50,706 nt of DNA, taken from Fragilaria crotonensis. Its lineage: Eukaryota > Bacillariophyta > Fragilariophyceae > Fragilariales > Fragilariaceae. The notes under the pieces are model-generated. The model was given only the letters and a program-made list of their open reading frames with translations. It ran no database searches and was not told the origin of the DNA. Positions 31,463 to 40,400 of this stretch are shown one piece after another (the stretch's first letter is position 1; every line of letters begins with the position of its first letter). The stretch is from positions 1 to 50,706 of the forward strand of contig JAKSYS010000462.1 of assembly GCA_022925895.1 (NCBI GenBank), in the 5' to 3' direction. A program made the translations under genes and the position numbers.

Positions 31463-34400
31463 ATGAATGACCGCTTCCTTGCCTTTGAAACAGGCCGAAC
31501 ATCGGTCGTTGTTGTTGTTCGGAAGGACAGCAGATACAACAGACGACTTGTCTTGGGCAACGCTTCATCGATGACTCCTTTCCCTACGGTAGATTGTTCT
31601 CCCCTGGATGTAATCGCAGAATGCGGTCACGACGAACACCGTATCGATCTTAGCCAAGTTAAGTTGTACGGTCGATCAAGAGAAGTGAAAATGCTGCGTA
31701 GCGGCTTTCATAGAGCTTGTCACGGCAGATCAGAACTTATCATCATCAAGGGACAACCAGGTGCTGGGAAGACAAGACTTGTTGAAGGTGCTTTGCGGCA
31801 ATACGTTGCGGAACTTGAAGTGAATAGAGGCTTCTTTGTGAGAGGAAAGTGCGAACGTTTCCAAAATGAACCATTTGCTGCGATAGTCTCAGCGGTTACT
31901 GATCTGGTTGATCTTATTCTAGAATCCGAAGAGGTTGAACAAACGACGAACGATTTCAATGAGGCCTTTTCAGACGTGGAAATCAAGGAACTCGTTCAAT
32001 TGATTCCAAAGCTTGCAGCAATGGCTCGACAGGTACCAGAAATGAGGATTCACAAGAACCCAACCTGGAGCGACGACTGCTCTCAAAGCGGATATGCACC
32101 CTTCATTTTTCTTTTCCGATCGTTGATAAAGTTTCTCGTGACATCGACACGACCCGTTGTTCTTTTCTTGGACGACATTCACTTTATCGATTCTGATTCG
32201 CTGAATCTTTTGAATTCTCTCGTGACCGACGAATCGTCTAAACATTTACTCCTTGTCTGCTCCACGGGAGACCTCACCGCTCCTTTAACTTTTTGTAATG
32301 ATGCACTGCTACTGGTTTCGGAGCTCATCGTCGGTGATCTGACTTTGCCTCATGTCGCAGAGCTGTTTTCCGATTTCTTTCAAGTGGAGGATGCAACTCC
32401 GCTGATGGAGTTGGTAATGAGCAAGACCTCAGCCAACATTCTCCACATCATCCAATTCCTTGAATTGATTCGGTTACAAGGGTTCCTCAAACATGGGGAA
32501 GATGGGTGGATCTATGACTTGAATGATATTCAAGAAAACGCGATATCTTTTGGAAGTCTCGACGACCTTTTGGATTACAAGATTCGACGACTTGACGGAG
32601 GTGTTATGCCCGTCATGAAGGTCGCATCCTTCCTGGGACCGCGGTTTCGTTTTGATACGCTGGTACATGTGTGTAGAGCACGAAACTATCAGTCCTGGCA
32701 TGAAACTGCACGAAGTGTTAACGAAGCGTTGCAAACTGCCATGCGTCATGGCTATGTGGAACTACGTGAGGGTTTGTATTCGTTCGTCCATGAAAGTTTT
32801 CAGCTGTGTTGGTACAATATGATGAAAGAAGAACGCCCTCCTGCTTCGACGCACTTGCAGATTGGAATGGCGATTCACTCTCAGATGCTGATCGATCAAG
32901 ACTCCTCGTTGCTCTTTTCTGCGGCAGACAATGTTTGGCGAGGTCAATCGAACGCTCACAGCCGTGCAACTGCTAAGCAAGCCTTGCGTTTGTTGCACGA
33001 AGCGTCCCAGTGCGCAGTTAGTCGGGGCATGTTCCATCAAGCAAAGTCGTTTGCTATGGCGGCTGTGCGTTTGCTGGAAGAGGATGCGGACCATTGGACG
33101 AATCAATACCGCATGTCTGTCGATGTGTATTGCAACATGGTCAATGTCGAAGAGATGATTGGCAACTTTGAGAATGCTTACCATGCAGCTAGCGAAATCC
33201 TTGCCCACAGTGGGTGCTTTGATGACTCAATCAATGCGCGTCTCTTGCTAATACGATGCTTGGGAAGCGGCGGAAAGTACGAGGAAGCTAAAAGGCACGG
33301 TTTCGAAGCGTTGTGTGATCTAGGAGAACCGATACACCAGTCCAATATATTGATACATACCGCTCGCGAACTAGCACATGTCACGAAAGCCTTAAGGAAC
33401 AAGACTGACGAAGAGTTAGTCTCCTCACCGTTGATACAATGCGCCACGAAGGTCGCTGCCATGCGGATCATGAGCTCTCTATTATCGCTTACTTTCCTCA
33501 GTATCAAGAGCACATCAGATCGATTGCGTTTCGCCAATCTGAGTCTTCGAATGATGTCCGTTTCACTCACGTATGGAGTTTGCGAGGAATCGTGCGTCGG
33601 CTTCGCATCCTATGGGGTCTTGCTGTCTAACAGGGGAGATCATGACGGTGCTATCCGCTACGGAAGACTTGCATTGAGGCTGGTCAACAGGTTTGGCGCG
33701 AAACACGTGGAACCGTATGTAGTGTTCATCGCACATGCGTTTTTACTGCACTATGAACAACCGCTCCTGGAGTGTCGAGGCGCATTAAGGCTACAAACTT
33801 ACCCTAAGACACTTGGGTTGGGCGACCTTGATACAGCATTTCATCAAGGATCTTTGCTCGTTGCGGCAGCGGTTTTGTCGGATTCTTCGTTGTCTTCTGT
33901 TGAGAAAGAGATCGCACATTACTGCAAACTGATGAAACACTTTCGCAGAGAGGCGCCCTTCAACCTTTCTGTTTCTTCATGGCAAAGAACGCAGAATTTG
34001 ATGGGCCTCGCTAAGGACCCTATAATCCTGACTGGTGCAGTAATGAAGGAAGAAACAATTGTCTCGCAATTGAAGAGGGATAGTCACGGCACAGCCCTGG
34101 CAGTGCTCTACTTATCGAAAATCGGGCTAGCGCTTTTGTTCGAATCCTGGACTACCGTGGCCACTCTGATCCCGAATGTTGAGAAGAGTATCAGAAGTCT
34201 GAAGGGGCACCTGTCACAATACAGCTGTTACTTCTATCTGGCAGCATCAAGTTGCGCACTGTATCGCGTGACGCACCATCGGAACCATCGACGATCGGCG
34301 TCCCGAGCAACGAAGCAGCTCCGAAAATGGAAAGATGACGGCGTCGCAGTGTGCGCACCCATGCTGACGTTCATCGAGGCTGAATGGGCTCTCACCGGTG

Positions 34401-35335
34401 GCTTGGATACAACGTGTATTCTTTTCTTGTCGGCTGCAGAACGATTCGCGTCATTGAAATGCTACGTGAATATCCAAGCCATGGCCTACGAACGAATAGG
34501 GTCCTACTTCCTTTTGAAGGGCGACCAGCAAACTTCAGCACACTTCTACGCGAAAGCTTTATCGAAATACGAAGATTGGGAGGCAGTGGCCAAAATCCCA
34601 GCGTTGAAACTGCGTTTGTCTCTCAACAGCAGTAAGAATGTCATCAAGAAACCGGATCTCAAGACGGAGGGAAGTAAGATCTCCTTTTCGTGTCAAGCGT
34701 GAGCTTTCGGAGCTTGGAACCTTGCCGTTCTTGATCCGCAATGCAGAGCAACACGAGACTGTGAATCGGGTTCGATGTTAGTAGTGAAAGGGCTATAGGT
34801 CTGCAATTTATGTTTGACAATTCTGTGCAAAAGCTAGAGTGTGACCATTTCGCTCTTTTGCGAGATGACTTAGGTTCGATGAAAATCGACTATCATTTGA
34901 GTCTGTGATGGAAGCGAAAACGAATTGTATGACAGCTTCTACAGGTCGTGACCAGCAATGGTGGCTTTGGTGTGGTGACGTAGATTTATGTGCACCCCGA
35001 AAATGTCACATACTGATGTACTTGTTTGTTCTCTTGTCGCGATCCACTCATGTTGATGATTTGCTGCTTTCGTCGTCCGCCGTGGAGAAAGGCTCCGCAC
35101 TGGCTGGTAACTCAGTTGACGACATCGAAGTGCGATCGATTACCATTTTGGCCGTCATTTCTTCTCGATAGATCTTTGCCAACCCCTCTCGTAGAGTTTG
35201 TGCCGCCTTGGCGAGTGCAAGCTCATCTCCAATTTCATACCATGTATCATCGGCCTCTTTCTTCAAGAATCGTCCATGTTGATCCCTAATCTTCGTGACG
35301 AGATATCTTGCAACATGTGCTTTTCGGGATTTCTT
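30998..35335. repeat. Segmental duplication, second copy (partner 17178-21477)
   Basis: Direct-orientation partner of the first block, containing ATPase copy 2 and the 3' part of the intact DUF6824 gene. Beyond 35335 the DUF6824 gene continues here, while in the first block the sequence switches to copia-like DNA. This block therefore keeps the original right-hand context. Confidence 0.88.
31463..34702 (+). CDS. AAA/STAND-type ATPase with helical (TPR-like) C-terminus, copy 2
   Basis: A paralogue of the gene at 17643. It has 1,079 aa from the ATG at 31463, which aligns with the start of copy 1, or 1,090 aa from the ATG at 31430. Walker A GQPGAGKTR, Walker B VVLFLDD and the LYGRSREVKML entry motif are all kept. 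Residues 85-270 are coded by DNA identical or almost identical to copy 1, synonymous sites included. In contrast, the part around AREVANITRALRNKTDDDLL in copy 1 reads ARELAHVTKALRNKTDEELV here, with many other changes up to YGVLLS. Identity returns at RYGRLALRLVNRFGAKH and falls again after DTAFHQ. The protein ends SFSCQA, shorter than copy 1 because of a one-base difference. Both copies look functional. Role inferred only as a STAND-like signalling ATPase. Confidence 0.88.
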   Translation: MNDRFLAFETGRTSVVVVVRKDSRYNRRLVLGNASSMTPFPTVDCSPLDVIAECGHDEHRIDLSQVKLYGRSREVKMLRSGFHRACHGRSELIIIKGQPGAGKTRLVEGALRQYVAELEVNRGFFVRGKCERFQNEPFAAIVSAVTDLVDLILESEEVEQTTNDFNEAFSDVEIKELVQLIPKLAAMARQVPEMRIHKNPTWSDDCSQSGYAPFIFLFRSLIKFLVTSTRPVVLFLDDIHFIDSDSLNLLNSLVTDESSKHLLLVCSTGDLTAPLTFCNDALLLVSELIVGDLTLPHVAELFSDFFQVEDATPLMELVMSKTSANILHIIQFLELIRLQGFLKHGEDGWIYDLNDIQENAISFGSLDDLLDYKIRRLDGGVMPVMKVASFLGPRFRFDTLVHVCRARNYQSWHETARSVNEALQTAMRHGYVELREGLYSFVHESFQLCWYNMMKEERPPASTHLQIGMAIHSQMLIDQDSSLLFSAADNVWRGQSNAHSRATAKQALRLLHEASQCAVSRGMFHQAKSFAMAAVRLLEEDADHWTNQYRMSVDVYCNMVNVEEMIGNFENAYHAASEILAHSGCFDDSINARLLLIRCLGSGGKYEEAKRHGFEALCDLGEPIHQSNILIHTARELAHVTKALRNKTDEELVSSPLIQCATKVAAMRIMSSLLSLTFLSIKSTSDRLRFANLSLRMMSVSLTYGVCEESCVGFASYGVLLSNRGDHDGAIRYGRLALRLVNRFGAKHVEPYVVFIAHAFLLHYEQPLLECRGALRLQTYPKTLGLGDLDTAFHQGSLLVAAAVLSDSSLSSVEKEIAHYCKLMKHFRREAPFNLSVSSWQRTQNLMGLAKDPIILTGAVMKEETIVSQLKRDSHGTALAVLYLSKIGLALLFESWTTVATLIPNVEKSIRSLKGHLSQYSCYFYLAASSCALYRVTHHRNHRRSASRATKQLRKWKDDGVAVCAPMLTFIEAEWALTGGLDTTCILFLSAAERFASLKCYVNIQAMAYERIGSYFLLKGDQQTSAHFYAKALSKYEDWEAVAKIPALKLRLSLNSSKNVIKKPDLKTEGSKISFSCQA

Positions 35336-36316
35336 GACAGTTGCATAGTGCCAACGATACTGATTGGCCAAATTCCGAAATTGAATGTTCCCCTCGTGAG
35401 AATTGGTGACACCACCCCGACCACACAACACGTCCACGGCATTTATCTCCCGCGCCTTGAGTCCAAACCGTTTCTCAGCGTCTTCCTTGATGCGGGGGAA
35501 ATCAAATTCACTTAGAAATGAGTCGTCGAGTGGAGCCTTTAATATCACGGCCCCTTTGGTACATGTGCGACCATTTGTTGGCTTGCACTTGATAGTCGTT
35601 GTAGCGGGAGTAGCAGTAGCATCAGTAGCTTCTGGATCTTGAAAGAAACCAGTTTGGGGATGAAAATTGTGACTATACGGGATTCGCCATTCCTTGTCCA
35701 CCTCTACGGGTGGGTCGGATGCTGTTTGAGTGGTACCGGCAGTAGACGATTGCGGAGGCAGACGCTGATGTTGCTGTAAGTGTTGCTGGTGTTGTATCTG
35801 ATCAAGAGTGGGTGGAATTTGGTTCGTCATAGTTCGTTGCAGAAACTGCTGATGCATGTGGTGCATCATAGGATGCACCGTGGCAAGCATATGTGAGATG
35901 ACAAATGCCTGTTGCTGATGTTGCCACACTGCTGCCGCAGGATGCATAGGATGCGGCATCATCGGAACAGGGACGAAAGACACAGGCATCTGCATCATCG
36001 ATGGAATCATTGCTGGATGAGGCATAATGGGCACCGGGAGTTGTGACTGTGCTGTTGGTTTAGGTGTAGCTACAAGTGCAGGAACTGGTGCGGCAGAAAC
36101 AGCGAAAGGTAAGGATGCCAGAGGGGCATCACGAATCGGTGGTAGAACTGTTGCTTCTTGTGGAACTGCGATCGTAACGTCATCGTCGTTTGCGGTTGTC
36201 ATCTTCATTCGCTTCGGTACTATCACATCATCGTCGGGATCTTCGAATTGACCTGCAACCACGTTGCGTTTCAAACCACCAATCACTTGCACTCGCACTT
36301 GCTTCTCCATGATCAT
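35048..36316 (-). CDS. DUF6824-type protein with Met/His/Gln-rich N-terminal region
   Basis: A protein of 422 aa from the ATG at 36316; the frame extends to 36325 only through GTG. From about residue 293 it carries the conserved block DVLCGRGGVTNSHEGN, FRNLANQYRWHY, KSRKAHVARYLVTKI, and then GRFLKKEADDTWYEIGDELA. This pattern is common in stramenopile, especially diatom, proteins and is classed as DUF6824. The basic, Trp/Tyr-rich block and abundant low-complexity Met/His/Gln/Pro stretches upstream (MIPSMMQMPVSFVPVPMMPH, HQQHLQQHQR) suggest a nuclear regulatory protein, but that is inference. It converges on ATPase copy 2, with 345 bp between the stop codons. A dead 3' fragment of a second copy sits at 21186-21477. 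Confidence 0.83.
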   Translation of the reverse strand: MIMEKQVRVQVIGGLKRNVVAGQFEDPDDDVIVPKRMKMTTANDDDVTIAVPQEATVLPPIRDAPLASLPFAVSAAPVPALVATPKPTAQSQLPVPIMPHPAMIPSMMQMPVSFVPVPMMPHPMHPAAAVWQHQQQAFVISHMLATVHPMMHHMHQQFLQRTMTNQIPPTLDQIQHQQHLQQHQRLPPQSSTAGTTQTASDPPVEVDKEWRIPYSHNFHPQTGFFQDPEATDATATPATTTIKCKPTNGRTCTKGAVILKAPLDDSFLSEFDFPRIKEDAEKRFGLKAREINAVDVLCGRGGVTNSHEGNIQFRNLANQYRWHYATVKKSRKAHVARYLVTKIRDQHGRFLKKEADDTWYEIGDELALAKAAQTLREGLAKIYREEMTAKMVIDRTSMSSTELPASAEPFSTADDESSKSST

Positions 36317-37416
36317 TATTTCCACAGAGGCAAAAGCAGCAGCCCGAGTCGCCAGCGAAGGAATGTGTGAATGATGACCTTTGTTTTTGGTATAACCGAA
36401 TTAGTGTTGTACAAGTATGGGTCGAGCGGAGGTCCACCACTCCAGTCACACGTTCGTATCACTACAAGTACCTGGTACCTTGTACCAACGATATGACCGA
36501 AATTCTAGTCAAGCTTGACTAGAAAGGGCAGTATGAGACCCGAATGAATGCCGAATGATAGCACCACGACCTCTATGCTTGCACAGCTCAAAGCACTATA
36601 ATTGTACAGATGGCCAGCACCTAAGTCGATTTGATCAACACAATCAACAAGTGTTAATTCAATCGAAGCTTCTTATTGATGAGTGAAACTTCCTATTGAA
36701 CTCGCTTCGAGTGCGTCAGAGATGGGATTGCGTTTTGGTGCCATGCAGGTATGAAATATGAACACTAATTTCCTTCCTGATTGCCTGAGAAGTGAATGTA
36801 AGAACACTCCCAAGTGTATGTAAGCAATGACAAATCACATGTATGAATAGATAAACTGTAGAGTAGGCCGACCGGGGGAAGTCGGGCTCGGGAGTCGCGT
36901 GCGAGCGCGATTTGTATGAATTTGCGCATTCTGGAGCGCCAGCGTGGCGGTGAAAAGGTATGCGTATTCTCAGCAGAACAATGGCGCTATGCCTGACAAT
37001 TGAGTCAACAATGAGGATCAGTAAACGCTATCTGAGCTCGGCGGCCTCGCAGGCCTTTGTTATCATTATCACACATTTGATTATGTCATTACTACTACTT
37101 GTACCGGTAGCTACTATAGTGTCATCCTACTCTGAGTAATCCTCTTCTCCATACTATTGTAGCTATCATATGTACTCCTGGAGTATGTCATACTCGGAGG
37201 ACAGTAATTCAATGACCTATGATCTAATAACATGTACAGGAGGACTCAGAGTCCGAATGATCCCATCCTGCTACTACTTCCTACTACTATATTCGTACTT
37301 GGTGGGAATAATACTCATGTGTCATGTGTCGTTTGTATGTCAGATTTACACGGAAGGAGTTCGATTGAATATACTTACCAGGGTCGAAACGTCGCTAAAG
37401 CATTCCCTCGGAATGG
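36317..37416. other. Intergenic, no gene recognised
   Basis: Holds the upstream region of the DUF6824 gene (reverse) and the 3' side of the SET fusion gene (reverse). 36440-36490 and 37080-37260 are rich in GTAC and CTACT words. A short GC-rich patch (36865-36955) stands out against its surroundings. ORF 37170-37631 overlaps the SET gene and shows no family. Confidence 0.4.
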
Positions 37417-40400
37417 CTAGATCTTCGCTTTCTTGTGCTCAACGCCAATTGAGTCGCTGCGATCGAACATATCGTCCATGTCATACAGATCATCGTCAAT
37501 GTCATCATCAGCCCCAGCCGCGGCCTCCAGCATCGCCTTTCGCTTCAGAGTCTTGTCTGCTTGCTGAGCATCTTCCTTTTCCGCTCTACTGGAGTGCACG
37601 AGGTCTTTCTTCATGTCCATCCAATCGTTGACATACTGATCACGGAATGATTTGGTCTCGTGATGTTGATAGTAATCATGCATGTACTCGTGATTCAGTG
37701 CCTCTACGGCGGTAATGCGCTTGGTTGGGTCCAGGTGCAACATTTCTGCCATCAGATCAATCGCCTTTTTGTGCTTTGCAAAGTCTTCCTCCCTCATCAT
37801 TCTTTCAAATGCCCTTTCAACGCCCCTCTTGTACTTTTTTGCCGCCTTGACGGCAAATGGAAACTTGAATGCATCGGGGTAATTGTCCTTGCCAGGCGAG
37901 CCTACGATCTTGAACATGGACAACAATAGTGCTGATCGTTCCTTTCCAAGAAAGATGGGCTTGCCCAACAGCAAATGGGCCATCATACTACCGATCGCCC
38001 AAATGTCGGTTTCCTTCGTGTGCTTTAACGAACCCAACAGGAGCTCGGGCGCGGAATATGGGTTGACATCGTCTGCTTCATCATTCTTGTCCTTTCGCGA
38101 TTTAGTGCTTCTCAAGGGGTTCACTTGCTTGGTGCGCTCGCTAAGGGGCAGCACCGTGGCTCGATAGAATCCAGCCACTTTCGCCACTCCGCTGTGATCT
38201 ATCAAGATCTGATCCGTTTGGGCTGAGCGTAGAATCACATGGTTGGTATGACAGTGCACAAGTGCAGACAATAGGTCATGAAACCACGCAGAGAAAAGGA
38301 AAGGGCTGATTGTCCCTCCTTCCAACTCGTCGCGACGTTTCTTGCTAGATCGCTGTACAACGCGGGTGAGAAGGAAAGGGATGGGATCAAACACTAAATG
38401 AGGTCCCGACGACCTATCCCTCCTTTTCTTTTCCTTTCGAGCACTCCGCTCGTTCTCTTCACTTGAGCGAAAGAGCGAGAAGATGTCATCCACCTTTGTC
38501 TCTCCGAATTCTTCAGTATCTTTCGCCTCTCCATTGTCCTCGGCCACTTGTGGGAGTGAAACTGCAACGGGTAGCGTTAAGTTTGGATGCCCAGTAGGAG
38601 AAGGAATGAGAGAGTGCAACTGAGTGAGGAGCTGGAGTTCTTGCAGTGCTGCAGGTGAGAATCCTGTTGGAGGACTGTTGTTTTTATCCCTCTTCCCCTG
38701 CTCTTTGTTGTCGATCTTTTCAGGAGGCCAACGCTGCATAGAAACTGCGACAAACCGATCCTCATAATGTTGGCCGTCCTTGGATGATCGACAAAAGGTT
38801 GATAGCTTGGGAAACTTGTTGGCTAGTTCCTCTTCACCTACCAGGGCCATGCCTAAATTGGATAATTGAATCAGCTGACTGAAACGCTCCCTGTCCTTCG
38901 CCACACAAGTACGAACGCAGTGCATGTTGTACATACAACCTGATGGGCTCGGAGCATACATGGGTGGAATCCACCATCGAAGCCCAGCTTTTCGCATGTG
39001 GCTTTCTTGGATTCGCCCAGCCTCGCATGCCTTGCCTCCGACCTTCCGTCCAAAGGTTGGTTCGCCGGTTACTATTTTCGATTGGATTGTGCATTCCCAA
39101 CCGTCCGAAGTACAGATATCGTCCATTGTCATGAAACCGCTTCGAGACTTGGAATTTAGCTGGAAACTCGAATCGTCGGGCGGGGAGTCGACTGGTGATG
39201 GAAGAGTTCCACCGACCTGCGAACATGCAGCACTTAGGACGCGTTCGGCAATGGCCAGAGCTCTCCAACTTCCTTCAATGATAAGGTCTTCGTGTCCTGG
39301 GTGTTCACTTTCAGCTACAAATATTCGACATTTACTCTCGGCGCAGATTGCATCGATAATCGGCACAATACCCTCGCTGACCACACTTTCCGGGAGTTCC
39401 TTAAAAGCGTACCGGCGGTTGTCGCGTTGTCCAATCATTTGGTAGCGTACGCTACTTTGTCCAGCATCAATCAGCTTGTCGCGAGGTAATGCCGCAAAGT
39501 TTCTCATATTCCTCACGCAGACACTTTTGACGTTCACGAGATTGTTCAGGAATGACTCGATACCACCATTGAACATCGCCCTGGTCGATTTGCGGGAGTT
39601 TCCATTCGCTTCGACTGACTCGGCAATAATTTCGGCTGCTAGAGACACTTTGAGAGGCATTAATGACAGCGGCACAAAAAGTGGTTCAAGGTCGATTGCC
39701 AGAAACCCCATGATAGCGCCAAAAATATACTCTTCCCCGAACTTTAGCCACAGATCAGCCCCAGCTGCCAAGACGGGTCCGCTCAGGACCAGCTCGAGCG
39801 CATTTCGGGCCATTGGTCCTGATATCCGAGTGCTCTCCACGGCTGCCTCTGCCACCCATTCAACACCCTTCCAAAAGATATCGTAGTCTAGCATCTTCAG
39901 GACTTCGGATTCCGCTTGAATCACCTTCTTCTCGAAATTCACTGCGCCTTGATCTTCCCGATTGAATTTGCTTCCAGGAAAGAAGACAGGATACGCCGAT
40001 TCAAGCAAGACGTCAACCTTTTTCCATTTCATGACCTTCTGAGCTTTGTTTGCTAAGAAGATGCAGGCCATCAAAATGTCTCGGATTTTCAGTCCAGGAC
40101 AAGCATCATCATTTTCGCCGACAAGCTTGAGGAATCGATACATGATTACCGCAGCATGGCCCCCCACGCTGGCAATAAGGCCGGCCTTCTTGACTATCTC
40201 GGCGATTTCCAGGCAGGCATTGGCAACATTGCGTGGTTCAAACCGGTTTGATTTACCGGTCAACGTTCTGGGAGATTTGGGAGTTGACGGCTCTTCCTTG
40301 GCTGGCGCTCTGGGGATCGCAGCTAACGACCAATCACGTCCAAAGAGCCAACTTTGGACCCGTGTGCAATGATCTCGATAGAATTCAATCTGCAACAAAA

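Noticed and set aside
37170-37631. 153-codon forward ORF overlapping the 3' end of the SET fusion gene
   Set aside because: Antisense to the well-supported coding sequence and without any domain.
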